From Ciona intestinalis (lineage: Eukaryota > Chordata > Ascidiacea > Phlebobranchia > Cionidae): 64,000 nt of DNA. The stretch lies in NCBI RefSeq assembly GCF_000224145.3, contig NC_020176.2, positions 2,470,792 through 2,534,791 of the forward strand. The letters are read 5' to 3'. Positions within the stretch are counted from its first letter, which is position 1, and each line of letters opens with the position of its first letter. Below, piece after piece: positions 10,319-24,408 of this stretch. The translations under genes were made by a program, and so were the position numbers. The notes beneath the pieces were generated by a model, which made no database searches, was not told the origin of the DNA, and was given only the letters and a program-made list of their open reading frames with translations.

Positions 10319-13300
10319 TTAAACGAAAACCTTGGCCAAGGCATCCGCTCCTGCACTCGCAATATACGTGGCACTAGGATGGAATGCCACAGAGTAAATT
10401 GATTCGTCAAACTTTTTCCTATGAGAAGTAAGCTCCTGAATACAGGTCTTGCTATCCAGGTTCCATAAACGAATTGAACTGTCATGACCTGGGGTAAAAA
10501 AAAAATTAGTAAATGCATTATGTAGCTGCTATTCTATTCCATGTAGGTGAGGTCCTTGTTTGAAAAAATGGGATTTTTAGCCCATTGCCCCAACACTCAG
10601 AAAATAGCTTACAGTAGCACAATCACAATGTACTAACAGTGCACAGTGAATGTGCACACAATATTTCAATATTAATATTAATCCCTAAAATTAGGCCTTA
10701 AATTCCTACTTTTATTAAAAACACATTTCATGCTTTGACTGCCGTTAATAGTTTGCATATAAGAAAAAGCTATAGTAACACAGTAGCATAGGCGTAACAG
10801 TAGGGGTGCTTGGAGTGACATGTCCCCTTAATTTTTAAACAGGGGTGTTATTGTGTTTTAGTACCCAGTTGTACACTTTAAAATAGGATTTATTCTACTG
10901 CTACATGTCTTTACTACAAGCAGAGTATAAGTATATTGCGTTCACTACATTGATCAATGAAGTTTTCTATGCTATAGGTATAACTGCATTTTAGAAATGT
11001 CGCAAGATTTTTCTAAACTTAAAAAAACATGACGCCCATGTACAGTAACCAAGTAAAACACTAACTTACTTCCAGACAACAAGTATAGACCATTAGGATC
11101 AACAGATAAACTGGTCACTGAATCCAGATGGGCCACCATAGAGTGAATTAGTTTGCCTGTGTTTATAAGAAAAAATATGGTTAATAAAATATCATGGAAA
11201 AACTAAAAATGAAATATCGAGGAAAATAAACACATCCAAGCACATAAAAAACATCTCAACAACAGTGATTTGTATGTATTTTTTTGATTAAACAGCTCTT
11301 TTTAAATTAGATTACCATATCCAAGACCTAGATATAAGTTTTATTATTATATTTTAATAGTTCATATTTTTCAAATATTTTTTTCGTAAACCCAAACATA
11401 ATAATTTAGTATTTGATTAAAATAATATTTAAATACCTGATGTGTTGTCATAGAATTTAATGTGTTTATCATCGTGTGCCGTCATGGTAACAGGCATTGT
11501 TGGATGGCTCACAACACAGTTGATGCTACCTGAAGAAATAAATAAAAAAAATATAATCAAATAATATTTTTACACTAATGTTTTATTGACAGTCATAACA
11601 GTCTTCCCAATGGCAGAGAAATAAATTTTAAAATAAAATTAAGGTTTTATATACCGAATCAGCTGAAAAGTACTTTTTCCCCCCAAGAAGGCAGAATAGG
11701 GGAGAAAAAAGAATAAGTAACATGAAAAATATATTAATATAAATTTCCACATACTTCCATCTCCCTCTGTAAGGACGAGAGATATTTGTCCAGTTTCAAG
11801 ATCGTACAAATTCACTTTCCCATCAGTGTGGGATACTACTACATGGTTGGAGTCGCAATGAACGAAACAGACAGATGTCGGTGTGCCTGGGGTTGAAGGG
11901 GTGTTTTTTTGTGGTGAGCTTGCGCAGTTAGGTAAGGCATTGACAGTAATTAACATGGTGGTGACTAATGGTGTGTCTGAATTAGCAGTCATTGATAAAA
12001 AACATTGCTCTGGGTGTGAGGGTGTGGTTGGAAGTGGGTATTTAACTCATAATGAATTTATCAATGTCTTTGTATATAAAAGTACAGACAAAATTAATTA
12101 TAATAAGAAGATATGAGAAATAACAGTTTAAACCAGTGAAAAACAATAAAAAAAACAGTAAAAACCAGTGAAACCTAGTAAAAAAAAACAATTTAATCGA
12201 GTAGAAACAAGTTTAATTCAGTAAAAAAACAGTTTAAACTATGAGAAAATCAGTAAAACCAGTTTAAACCAATCAAAACCGCAAGAAAAAGAAACCAGTT
12301 TAAACAAGACTTACCATCAGTAGTGTATGTTTGCACGAGAGGATCAGCTGATGTTGGGTTCCACAACCTCACTGAACAATCAGATGATGCAGACAATAAT
12401 TGCTGACGAGTGCCGGAGTAGGAGAGAGACCAAACCGCATCCGTGTGTCCGACGAGGATCTTTTGGGAGACGGATGGATCTGAGATGGAAAAATGAGAGA
12501 TTATTCATTAAATTAGGAAAGTTTACAAATATTTTGGAAGTTTTTATACAGTGTGGCATTACATTTCATAATTTAGTTAAAACGCTCCAGACTGAGTGTA
12601 CAATTTAGGATTCAATCCTTTTTTCCCATTTTTTTATTTAGTTTAATAACAGGTCCAGAGATTTATGCCAAAGTTGCCTATTGCCCCCTCCCCCCAAAAA
12701 ACTCCCAGGGTGCTACAGCCAATTAGTTACTTATGGGTTGGAGAAATGTATATAAAAATTTTTGCCCAAGGACACATACACCTATCAGTATGTCTTTTGT
12801 TCAGATGCAAGCGCTTAACCACTGAGTCACAGCGCCAAACTCAAAATGCTAATACAAAGTTTAAAAAAATAATTCATTCTACAAATAAAACCATATAACA
12901 GTGGTAAAAACAAGAATAGAGACCTACAAAAAAAATCCAACAACTAAAACCATACAACAGAATCAGCAACAAGAAGAAATAATTACCATAAGTATCATAA
13001 GCGTCTATTTCCACACTTGGTATACTCCATACTCTAACAGTGGAATCTAAACCTCCACTAAAACATGAACTCCCCTCAGTATCAATTTCCAGGCTGAGAA
13101 CAGCACCACTGTAATGATAACAGGTTTAATTAAATTGATAGCCCCTGGAATATAGTATAAGCAGAACACAATGATATAAAATACTTGATATTTCATTTTT
13201 TTTTTTATATTGTAAAAAATTTAACAAACATGTTATAATTATTTCAATAGGAAAAATAAAAAGTATGTTTTTTATACAACCTAAAACACCTAAAAATAAT

Positions 13301-16300
13301 ATACAGTACTGTGGGGTAAGATGAATGCCACTGATAAATAATATTACATATTTAAGTGTCATACATACTTAGCTAGCCACAAAATTTAAAATAAATCCAA
13401 CTTATTTTTTTAATGTTTACTGATTATAAACCAGAGCAGAAAATTCCAAGTAAGGTTTACCCACCCTGCTACCCTAGAGGATGCCTATGGAACAGTTTTT
13501 TTTAATACTAAAAAAGCAAAAACATTTTTTTAAATTTTTTAAAAAAAGTTTTACTTACGAGTGTCCTCTAAAGCTATAGATAGGTTCAACATCCAACGCT
13601 TGTGTCTTCTTGCTTGGAAGAGGTTTATTGAGGTTCCAGAGCTTCATGGTGTGATCCTCAGATGCGGTGATCACGGAGGACTCATTAGGGAGGAACCTGA
13701 TCGCTCGGATGCCATCAAAGTGACTCCGGAGCGTGTATTTTGGATTCCATGTCTTCCGGTACGATTCTTTGGTGGCTGAGATCTGGAAAATGAATAATAA
13801 TAGCTTTTATTCATGATTAGATAGAATAATAGTTAACGTTTAGGGTGTCTGCTTTTAAACAAGGGTGATGCCGTACTTTTAGCACCCCTGTTTTAAACTA
13901 TTCAATATTTTCATATACTATTTATTTTTTTTACTAGGATTACGTCATACTTTCGGCTGCCAGTTTTACACTTTTTCAATATTTTCTACACACGTGTACT
14001 ATCTTGGGTTAGGAACCAATCATGGTCCATGGTTTTACTTTTTTATCCTCCCGTTTGGTATTAAACAAAGAATATTTACAGATTTATGTAACCATATCCT
14101 CACGACCCTTAAAAAAGCGATGCTAATTATTCAAAACAAGTTCGGGATATATGGAAATTATATTCTAACAGTACCCATCTTAACCCAACTGTCTCATTTT
14201 CAATGCATTACCAGCAGTATTTAAATAACTAGAGATTTTTATTTTATTTTATTATTTTTATTCTTTGTGGGTGAGGTCATTGTCAAGGACCTAGGATTTA
14301 GTCCACATTTGGACCGTTATTCCAAAGCCCAGAAATAGCTAAACACGTACATCGTAAGACAGAGGGTCAGCTTCATTAGCGACTGTCAATCCAGCGAGGG
14401 CCCCAAGACCGAGAGCGTTTTCAATAGATTCATCTCCAATATGTGTCCCTCCTACAGTAAAGGGGAGGTTTTCTGAACAAAAACATTGGTGTTATTGAAA
14501 TTTATACTTAACATTTTGCTATTGTTGTTGTTTGTATGGGTGAGGTCATACACCGTGGCATGCCATGGGATCAGAGATTTTGGGCAGGGTTAGCCTATTA
14601 CCCCAAAAGCTGCTATTGCTGACAGGCATAACATGTTAAAAATGATGTTCTGACATGAAAAATTAGTATATCCTATAAATACCCCTAACAATTCTAACAA
14701 AATCTCACAGTTAAAGTTTATATTTATGTTAGGTAATCAGTCTCTGGTTAATTTTAAATGTTTTTCAAATGTTCTGCTGTGATTGAGAACAAGCATATAT
14801 ATATAGTAGGGTGGGGGAAGATGGGACACCTTTTCATTTCATTTTCTTATCCCATTTATTAGTAAACAAAAAACATTCTAAAAATTATAAAACTATGTCC
14901 TTACAACTTCCATAGACCATTAACAATTGTTTAAAACGCGGACAGGATATTTGGATACTACGTGCTCAAGGTGTCCCATCTTCCCCCATCCTACTATATC
15001 TTTAATTATACAATTGGTTGGACTTAATTTTTGTCTGTTAAGTTTTCGTAGCACCAGATCCTTACTGTATTTTTTTTACACAAGAAACTTCCAACTCTAT
15101 GAGCACCAGATAAGGGTCAAATTTTCGAAATTTATTACAATTGAATTATATTTAGGAAAAGTAATTATTGCATTATTTTGCATACCTTCATCTGGAATAT
15201 GAATGTCCACATCCTCAGTTGCACGGTTGAGTTCAGACCCACGTAGAGTGTCAAGCATATTTTGAAGATCTTTCTTTATAGGGCCTGTAAAGTGAAACAA
15301 GTATTGTAAAACACACACCCTACCAAAAAAGCTTACACAAAGAATAAAAACATTGTTATTTTCACCCATTACAGTATATATATATATAGTAGGGTGGGGG
15401 AAGATGGGGCACCTTTAGCGCATGATATCCAATTATCCAGATCGTGTTTTAAACAATTAACAACGGTCGATGGAAGTCGTGAGGATACGGTTTGAAATCC
15501 TTTGAATGTTCTTTGTTTACTACCAAATGGGATGAGAAAATAGAATGAAAAGGTCTTCCAATCTCCCACCACCCTACTACATATATACAAACACTCTGGT
15601 TAAAATGCTCTGAAACACCAACAGAACACTTGTATTCACATTATTCTTATTGTTCACTTGTTTTATGCAGGGTTTTGTTCACTTAGAAAACTTTTCCCAT
15701 TTTTTTTGGTGCCACCCAAATATTAGGCATAAAACAGTGTAAAAAGAAGAGAATTTCAACCGATAGTTTACAGTAATATATGAAAGACTTGAAGAACCAC
15801 TGTAGGGAACAACCTAACCAAATAATATGGAAAACCCTTTCGGGTTACAATTTAAGGATAAAAATTACCGCTGACTTAAGAAAACAGCATTGATGTATAT
15901 ATTCTTGTAACATTTGAGATTAGCTGCTACGTGATATATTGGTTACTTATGTCAATAACCAAATATTGTAACATAAGTAAAATAATGATTTTGTCAATGA
16001 ATAGAGGAAGATGCTTTTTTAATCCATTTTTACAGCTGGAATTAAGTGCATGAAATGCTTTATAAAGCGATGCAATTTTTCAAAGGAAATTGCTAAGACA
16101 ATGTTTAGGCCCCATAAATAATTGATTTGCAGACCAGACAAGTAAACAGACGTAGACACGGACTACAATTTTGGGACAACAGCAAGTTCAAGTTACATTG
16201 TTTTCAATACACAGGTCTGGTGTTATATTGCATACATTTGTATAGTGTTTGTAAGCATAATAACTTTACAGTATCGTTTTTATACACTACGCACATAAAG

Positions 16301-19300
16301 GGCAAAACCTTATAATCAAAATAAGAGATTGAAAATTCCCCACATTTTGTAAATGGAAAATAAATATAGTAGGGTGGGGGAAGATGGGACACCTTTTGCA
16401 CATAATATCCAAATATCCTGATGGTGTTTTAAACAATTAACAACGGTCTGTGGGAGTCCTTGGAATGTAGTTTTATATTTCTTTAAATGTTTTTTGATTG
16501 GGGGCAGTGATGCCATGTTTCTGTGGGGCTTGTGTAGTATGTCATGTCTTTTTTTGTTTAATTTAGTATAGTAACTAAAGAGTATTCACAGAATTATCTA
16601 ATTGTATCCTCACAACTCCAAAATAAAATTGTTAATTGTTAGGGAAATTTGGAATATTATGTGCTAAAAAGACGATAAGGAAATTTGGGAAAGTATGTGC
16701 TAACGGCATCTATCTTGTCCTAAAGTACTCCATACTAATATAAGCAAACTCTATAATTGGATTTACGCACATAAAAAATTATACACATTACACATAGTAA
16801 TGTAGTATTTAAAACCCATTGTAGTTAAGATTCTGAATAGAATTCATGCCCTTAAGGTGATATACTTAAGTGTCCACTTACGTTTTAGTTCCTTTTTCTT
16901 TGTCTGTCTCTTCTCCTGTCGAAACTGTTCCTTCATCGCATTTAGTTTGTTCTGATCAACTGACCAATCCAATTTCATATCATCTGCTCAGAAATATGAA
17001 ATTTAAAATACAAATTTAAACTTTTTTTATTATTATTTTGAATTAAATAGAAAAAAAATGAAAAAATATTGTTAACTGTTATATATAATTTTTTTCTGTC
17101 CTACATACATTTTGTTTTATATCATTTTTCATATTGACGTTATATCCTAATCACATAAAAAGACACCTGCTCAAAAATAATCAATTTTGAAACAATATTT
17201 GCCAATTTTAACGCAATTTTTTTTAACCTGTTGCTTTTATATACTTTTTCAGAAAAAAATACAGAAAACCGTATATATTGCCAATTGTAATTGTATTACC
17301 CTAGCATTAGAATATATAAGTAGTTAAACCAATTTCTCGCACTATACAGGTATTTCTAGAGAAAATATATTAGCTCTGCTACCAAAACAAGCTACATTAC
17401 TGACTGTCATTCACTCAAAATGAAATTGGATTTAAGAAGTTATTTTGGTGACTTAATTAGGGGAGTACCATTCGTCTTGTTTTAAATTGGACATTTCAAA
17501 GGGCTTTTTGGTGCAAAGGATATAGTATCCCCATATAAGAAGATGGGGATATAGCCAAGCGCATATGATATTCAATCATTAATAGCTCTTTTGAGACGTG
17601 ACATTTCAGTACCTCGGTTGCGGTTCTCAGAAAATTGCCAACTGTAGGGTTTGGCTTCGATGCAAGAAACGAAATGCAATATAGTTTTTGGTAAATGCTA
17701 TAAAATTATGACTCAACAGTAAAGTATTACAGACTTAAGTTAAAATACAGTTCATTTTTAAATTAAAAACACAATGCTTTACCATACCAGTCTAACATCT
17801 AAAACAGTTTTTACCCTGCTATTAGTATTGTGTCTACCAAACAAGCAGGGCCAATTATACTGTATTTCCCCCCAAAAAGGGTAATGGGACTCCCTATATT
17901 TAAAAACTGTGAGTGTAACTTTATTTGAAAATATTACTATTTTATCCGGAATGTTTTGAACTTTTTAGGTTTTGTCTAAAGTTTAAAACGCGGCGAATAT
18001 GGTAAACATACCTGGTTCACTGTCAGGTGGATTAAGAAAGTCAAACTCAGCAAGAGCCATCTCTGCGTCACCGAAACCATCCACCTCATCAAAGTCATCC
18101 TAAAAAAAACAAAAAAAATTTATTAATTTTTGGGCCAAAATATTTTTTTATTTTTTTGAATTTTTTTTTATTTATTCATTTTTTTTACTTTAGCTCTTGA
18201 TTTTCGCTGTTGATCCCCTCCATCTGTTGTGTCCTCTTCCTGCATGCTAACATCTTCATCTTCATCGTTGTCTGCTGCGTTTAGGAAGTTAAAATCCTTA
18301 AAGATGTTTTCAGTTGATTTTCCTGAACCGTGACTGGCTAAAACAAAACCTGCTGACCTGGGTAGAAAAAAGAAATGTTTGAAATTATAGACAGTTTCAA
18401 AATTTACTATAACCGAATTTTAAAACATTTTTTGTAGCGTGCAAAAACCAAATGTGTGGCGATACAGGGTTATTTCATGCCTTATTTTTTTTTAAAAAAA
18501 GGGTAGAGGGGGTTTCGGACCTCCCTGGATATTTGTTATTATTTTCGTGGGAATTTAGGTTAAACCATTATTTTCAAGTTTTAGTAGCTGGTTAGGTGTT
18601 TTTTCATTGTAACTGAAGGATACGAGGTTCAATATTGATAGGAGTATGTCTCCTTGGGCAAGACACTTGACGAAAAATGCCTCAAACCAGTGGCCATTAA
18701 ATGGGTTAACACCATAGGTGTCGTGGTAATATGCTAACTTTGGCCTAAACCTCTGGTGCCGGTGGCAAGCCAGGCTGTAGGACCTTACCAAAATAGAATA
18801 GAAACTACACCCTAATTTTTTACTGCTTAATTAAAGAGGATTAATAATAATGGGGTGACCAGACCCACTTTGCCCCTGTATGCTGAAATTTTCACATATG
18901 TTTTTTAAACTATGGGATTGGCCCCACTAATAGAATGTAAAAGACTTTTAATTATTGTGTGAAAATATGGTTGTTAAACTGTTTGGGTATATAATCTTTT
19001 TTTTAACTATAAGTCAATTGTTCTGTTTAATAATTTATTTTGCAATGAGCGTAGGATAGGGCATAGGTTTTTCTCGAGAGATGAAAAACTACAGTGGTGT
19101 GAAAGAATATATATGCTAATTTTGTAGAAAAAAAGGTAGATGGATTTACAAAATATTTTAAGTGTCGATTCTGTCATATGCCTGATAGTTAGTAGTTTAA
19201 TTTTTTTTTGCTGGAAATTTCAAAAAAAAAATATTGTAAATTATAGAACTCCATAAAAAGTCCAAATGATTTGTATCACGCAACCATATTAGAAATTTCT

Positions 19301-22300
19301 AGACATCTCAGTTAATGGTTAACAAATGTGAGCTTAAGGGAGATTCTGTTTGCTTTCATGAAAGAGTTAAACAGAAATAAGAAGCAACAATTCCAACTAC
19401 TCGGGTTGAATAAAGAATTGTTAATAAATTCAGTACAAAAATAATTTCAGTCAAATAATAAAAGAACCTCTATTATACATATTGTTAATTTGATATTTTA
19501 ATCTTTTTTTAACATTTAAAAACTATTTTTATATTTGCTATTATTCAAAAAAATAAATTCGGTTGAAAAATAATTTTAGTCATAATAATAAAATAACTTA
19601 TTCTACAGACTTTTATTTTGACATTATAAAATTTTAATAGAATAAAATAAAGCGATGTACAAAAATAGCCTACCAATTTTTATCTTACTTTTATAGAAAT
19701 TATAAAAATTAATAAACTACAATCAAAACTTATTTTTTCTTACTTTTGCTGTACTTCTTCATCTGATAGATCTCCATTTACTACTTGATTGTCGTTTTCA
19801 GTTGGTTTCGGCACCTCATAGTTATTGCCGAGCAGAGCACGGACTCTTTGAGACCGAACATCCAGGATTGTCTCGCTGTAGCCAACCTCTTGCAAGTATC
19901 TGGTTTAAAAGATTGTTTAACACATAGAATACAACAGTGGCTCCTGAACTGGGGTCTGCGAACGAGATAGAGTCTGCACAGCAGTTCAAAGGGTCGAAAT
20001 GTACGAAAATAAATAACTTACTGTCGCAGAAGTTGCCTGCCATGACGCCACGACATATGAGCGTTTGTTGTTTGCATTTCATTCGTTTTTGATTCCTCTG
20101 AAAAATAAAAGTAAAAAGATATATAATATCATATTATAAAGATATATAATATCATTAAACTGGTATTATGCTGTTTTTTTTCTGTGGATACTGGTTAGCA
20201 ACCCAACAAGTGGGTCGGCATTCGATTGGAATAGGTTACCTACTACATTGTGGTTTATTTTTCAATTCAAATAGTATTTTTTTGATGCATCGTAACTAAT
20301 ATTTGTCACTTAAGCAAGCATTCATTTATTACAGCAAACAAAATATAAAAACAGCAAACAATTTTTTTTTTGATAACTCGCAATAGGATTTAATTGCTTA
20401 GCTTGTAAGTACTATCTGGACATCAATTAGAGCACAGAATATGACTTTATTCCCATTTAATACATATAATTTAACTTTAAAATCCTTAGTAATGCATTGG
20501 GTGCATATGAATCTTTATTAATAGTCTACACTTTAGGTAGGTGCAGGTAATTTAGAATTTGGTTATTGATTGCTAGCCACAGTATTTCTTTAATTATTCA
20601 TTAGCTTTAAGGGTTAGGTCTGTTTATTATAACATTTATAATCATGTCGGACCAATTGACTGGTAAAATAAAAATATTTATAAATGTGGTTTTGTAATAC
20701 AGGTTTTAAAGTGGGCTGGGGTAAGATGGTCCATTTTTTATTTTTTTATTGTCAAGTTTGGTAGTGAACAAAGAATATTTACAGAAATATAAAATTATAT
20801 CCTTGTGACTATAAAAATGTACTGGTAATTGTTACAAACAGGTATTTTAATTACAGTAGCAGAATACCAGAAAATCTTAATAAGCCAACATATTTTTATG
20901 GAATCCATTTTATGGAAAATTTATGTTAAAGAAAACTAGAACTCTATAAAAACCTAGATTTTTAATTTAAAAGAATAACTTCAATTAGCTGCATTAGGAA
21001 ATATATATATATATAATTAAGAAATATTTTTTACTACACACAAATCTAAGTTTTATAAAACCTCCACTAGATGCTTCAATATGTTTATGCATGCATTCCA
21101 ATAGACAGTGCACTAATGGGGAAAAGGATAAGCAGTTACTTTGGTAAAGTGGGTCAAGATAAAAGGACAACTGTTAATTCCCACTTACCGTTAGTCTCAT
21201 TATGCTTTTGTTCCATGCTAATGTCTGTTCCAAATTTGAGCTTGTGCACTTTGGCTCTGTCAATGACAAAAATAATATAAAGTAAAACTAAAAAAACGCT
21301 GTGTATGTTTATGTGTATTTAAATTTGTCTTTAAACAAATTCTCAACCAAAAGAAAAATTTACATAGATGCTTTTATAGGTCTTGAAAATCAGGCAACTT
21401 AAAACTAAGTTTTCAAAATTCTTCACTAAAGTAAAAGCATCCAACTATTTTGATTAATTGAGTTGCAAAACTTAGCCAAGATTTCAGAATATTTCTGATG
21501 TGTTTGGTATAGTTCATGCTTCAATTTTCAAGGAAGCTTGAAGCTAAAACTGCTGCCAGCTTCCACAATATAACAAATTCCCACTTTTTATGTTGCCCTA
21601 CACAGACACATATTTGGGTATTTCAATTTGCGATGGTTTATGATAAAATTTACTGCCGTTTCATTTTGGTTAGGCCAGTTTTTATGAGCTGCCATCATTT
21701 TATCTGAATTTCAAATCCTGATTGTCGATTTTAATAGGTTTTAATTTAAATCCAGTTTTAATTGCATAACACAAAATGGACTTTTAAAAGAACTTTACAA
21801 TATTTATGTTTGTGTCTTACCTTTCTTGCTTTAGAGCAAATTCTAACATTTTGATTCTTCGAATTAAATCTCTTTTTAAATTCTCCTGCCCTTTTCTTTC
21901 ACCTTGCAGAAACGCAATGCGTGCCTAAAGAAAACGTAAACAAACTTTAATGATAAGAGCCAATAATGTAAAAACCAATACCAATGTAGGGATATTGTGT
22001 AACTTTTGCAATAAAGTATTTAAAACAGAATAATAATGCTTTTAAGTTGGAAAGTAATAGGATACATATATGGTATGTTTTGAACTTATATCATTTATGC
22101 TGCTAAGGTTGGTATCAATCAGCCAAAATCTTAACATATGGATAATATGAAAGTAAATATAAATCGCATAACATACAAGTAATTACCAAATAGCATACCC
22201 TGGCTTTGTGTGACACATAAAATACTTGTATAAAAATACGTATACAAAATTTTTTTTTTATACATTTTATACCAGATACATTTATATTAGCTTAAGCTTA

Positions 22301-24408
22301 TCCATTTCATTATCCCTATGCACCTGGAACCCCAGATCCCGTGTGTAGAGTGCGGGATAGGAAATGCAGATTTATTTTATTAACTTAATCGACAACAGCT
22401 TTAAAAGGGAAATGTGAAAAAGCTGCGGCAATTCCCAAACCATGAAGGGAAATGAGTAAGAACACGTGGATTTGTTTGCGGTAGTACAGCAAGAAGGTTG
22501 GAGATGTTTTGAACAGACTTAAGCCCTGCTGAACTGTTAATAGCCTATAAATCAGTCACTTTCTCCAAATATAGGGGACCAATGTTCTGGGTGCTACTTT
22601 GTGTTCAGAATATCAGAAAACTTTACAATAATCCAACATTTGATGTATTAACTATTAATACTATACAACAGTACAGCTGATTGGTTCTACAGTAGTTCTA
22701 GCCTGTTTTTTTTACAAACTTCATGTATAAATAAGCATAGCTAAATATATACCTGGATAAAAGTGTTGTGTAAAACAAGATTAAATTACTTAAATAACAA
22801 TATTAAATTTTACCCAGCTGTACAAGAACTAAAATACACAGGTTTACCAATATTGTTTTTTTACCAGTTTCACCAATATTTCTAAAATGTTTGAAAGTTT
22901 GGAATCAGTTTCAACGCCCATATTTGTATCTTTAAGCTATCAGTTTTACCATCATTTTAAATTGTCTGATCTAAACTGCAGTTTTGATTTGAGTGATTTA
23001 GGCTATTAGATTCAACACCATTTTTGTATCTTTGTCCATTTAATTAAATGAAGGTTTTGTTGAATTATTTAAACAGAAATTTGATTTAAAAGCTTTGAGC
23101 TGTTAGTTTTACTAACATTAAACAACCCACCTGCAACTCAGCTCTCTCCACGTCCCATTGTGCGCGTTCCATTTCAAACCTTGACCATTCATGCTGTATA
23201 AAGTGTAGAATGCCTGGCATCGAGTATGGAGACTTCGTCTCGGCCTAGAAAGGTAACAAACGGAATACCGTGTATAAGAAACAAACCTTTTACCAAATCT
23301 GATAATATTTAGAAAAAAACAAACAACAAAAATGTGTGAGATCAAAGTCTGATGTAAACTTGTTGCCAAAATTTAAAACATTTCTAAATATTCAATTAAA
23401 AGGCCATAATTCATTATATGGCAATAAATGAAACAAATGCATTGTATTTCCACTTTGCAAATGATTTAAAGGGTCATTTAACACACAGAAATAGGATAGT
23501 GAAATCATATTCCACATCCTAAATATCCTATGTTATCTGTTCAATGTAGGCATTTTTAAACAACAGAAACTGAACTTGAAGTAACCGTTACAAAAGCCTG
23601 CTTTCCACACAAAAGAGAATGTTTTGACAAGTGCCCATTCAAACACACTACCACGCCAGCTAAAGGTTATATATGCTCTTGAACATGGGCTTGAGTACAT
23701 TTTCAACGAATGGTGTGGAGTTACTGCGCTACACTTTCAATATTAAGTAACTTTTACTTTTAAAACTTATTTTGTGATTAAATATCAGTTTGGGGACTTC
23801 CTTTTTTGTGATAAAACAGCAATTTCTCTACTGAAAACAAGATATAACCATAACCACAAATACTATGAAGTGGTGTAAACTTTAACTTTTTCAAAACTTT
23901 TTTTGTGATAAAACATCAGTTTAGGGACTTCATTTTTTGTGATAAAACATCATTTTTCTCTACTACAAACAAGATATACTCATAAATACTATAAAGCTTT
24001 AATTCTATTCTGTTCTACATGGTTGAGGTCCAACAGCATGGTATGCCATGGGACTTTTAGGCTAAAGTTAGACAATTATTACCCCAACAGGCAGGTTGCT
24101 ATACTTCATTAGTGACCACCAGGTTGAAGCAATGTTCATTAAGTGTCTTGCCCAAGGACAAATACACCATCAATGGTGTAACTATCTATTTCCTTCAATT
24201 AAGATGCATGTGCCTAACCACTGAGCCACAGCTCCATAAACAATCTATGTTTTGATAGGCAGACCTTATTTTCTTGCAAAAAACAATGTTTTTCCTTATT
24301 CAAGATTGCATACATAATAACTAGAACCTTAAGCAATAAATAAAACAATAATCTTACTGGTTTATTTTGCTGATTTCCACCAGAATCTCCATTGTCCATT
24401 TCCATCAT
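10319..24408 (-). CDS. STRN: Striatin (WD40 scaffold of the STRIPAK/PP2A complex), complete, 18 exons
   Basis: Exons (minus): 24408-24358, 23244-23131, 21924-21821, 21256-21189, 20097-20022, 19899-19744, 18357-18189, 18099-18012, 16983-16882, 15284-15186, 14472-14351, 13782-13559, 13108-12987, 12479-12315, 12009-11755, 11529-11437, 11156-11070 and 10488-10319; sum 2265 nt = 754 aa (human striatin about 780). Order of parts: short N-terminus; caveolin-binding motif FIQHEWSRF at residues 32-40; coiled coil about 41-100 ([16 protein letters not shown]); calmodulin-binding-like segment after YLQEVGY ([11 protein letters not shown]); acidic linker; C-terminal WD40 propeller from about residue 395, ending ADALAKVFV. 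Known role: regulatory B''' subunit of PP2A that scaffolds STRIPAK kinases and MOB in the cytoplasm. Vertebrates have three paralogues (STRN, STRN3, STRN4); which one this equals cannot be told, and a single pre-duplication gene is likely. The start is the first ATG of an ATGATG pair. Confidence 0.95.
10526..10605 (-). repeat. SINE fragment
   Basis: ATTCTATTCCATGTAGGTGA followed by a CCCATTGCCCCAAC block, the inverted 3' portion of the SINE family, in the last striatin intron. Confidence 0.45.
12121..12308. repeat. Degenerate GTTTAAAC/CCAGT-rich array in striatin intron
   Basis: Repeated variants of AAACCAGTTTAAACCA, including four copies of the palindrome GTTTAAAC, with A-rich spacers. In the transcribed sense it starts a few bases after the exon 14 donor at 12314. 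Confidence 0.6.
12650..12836 (-). repeat. tRNA-derived SINE
   Basis: Minus strand starts GGCGCTGTGACTCAGTGGTT (tRNA-like head with A box). It carries the conserved TGTCCTTGGGCAA body and the family's GGGGCAATAG segment. It lies in a striatin intron. Confidence 0.7.
13997..14188. repeat. MITE-like element, divergent
   Basis: Internal GTTTGGTATTAAACAAAGAA and CATATCCTCACGACCC, and a right end with CTAACAGTACCCATCTTAAC, match the family core. It lies in striatin intron 11. Confidence 0.65.
14512..14635 (-). repeat. SINE fragment
   Basis: GGGTGAGGTCATACACCGTG, GGCATGCCATGGGATC and a CCTATTACCCC block match the copy at 24001-24235. A second partial piece lies at about 14262-14340. Confidence 0.5.
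14803..14997. repeat. MITE-like element, full length
   Basis: Ends ATAGTAGGGTGGGGGAAGAT and the inverse CATCTTCCCCCATCCTACTA, about 195 bp, flanked by TA-rich sequence. It lies in striatin intron 10. Confidence 0.9.
15386..15582. repeat. MITE-like element, full length, opposite internal orientation
   Basis: Ends ATAGTAGGGTGGGGGAAGAT and CCCACCACCCTACTAC. The interior reads as the reverse complement of the copy at 14803-14997, giving an inverted pair with it about 390 bp apart. Confidence 0.88.
16364..16500. repeat. MITE-like element, right end missing
   Basis: Starts ATAGTAGGGTGGGGGAAGAT followed by GGGACACCTTTTGCACATAA. Homology fades after TTCTTTAAATG. A very decayed second copy may follow at about 16540-16735. 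Confidence 0.8.
18585..18805 (+). repeat. SINE, plus orientation
   Basis: GGATACGAGGTTCAATATTG, CTCCTTGGGCAAGACACTTG and GGCAAGCCAGGCTGTAGGAC, then a TAGAATAGAA tail. The A-box head is poorly preserved. Confidence 0.65.
20711..20860. repeat. MITE-like element, truncated
   Basis: GGGCTGGGGTAAGATGGTCC and GTTTGGTAGTGAACAAAGAA match the family; the right end is lost. It lies in striatin intron 4. Confidence 0.65.
23751..23996. repeat. Tandem duplication of about 120 bp in striatin intron 1
   Basis: Two adjacent blocks (about 23751-23875 and 23880-23996) share TTTTGTGATAAAACATCAG, GGGGACTTC-type and CTCTACTRMAAACAAGATAT segments. The TTTTGTGATAAAAC core occurs twice in each block. Confidence 0.7.
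24001..24235 (-). repeat. tRNA-derived SINE, near full length
   Basis: Minus strand begins GGAGCTGTGGCTCAGTGGTT (tRNA-like head with pol III A box, 24213-24229). It continues through TGTCCTTGGGCAAGACACTT and CCATGGCATACCATGCTG, and ends with CATGTAGAACAGAATAGAAT. It is the best complete copy of the family in the window. Confidence 0.8.
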
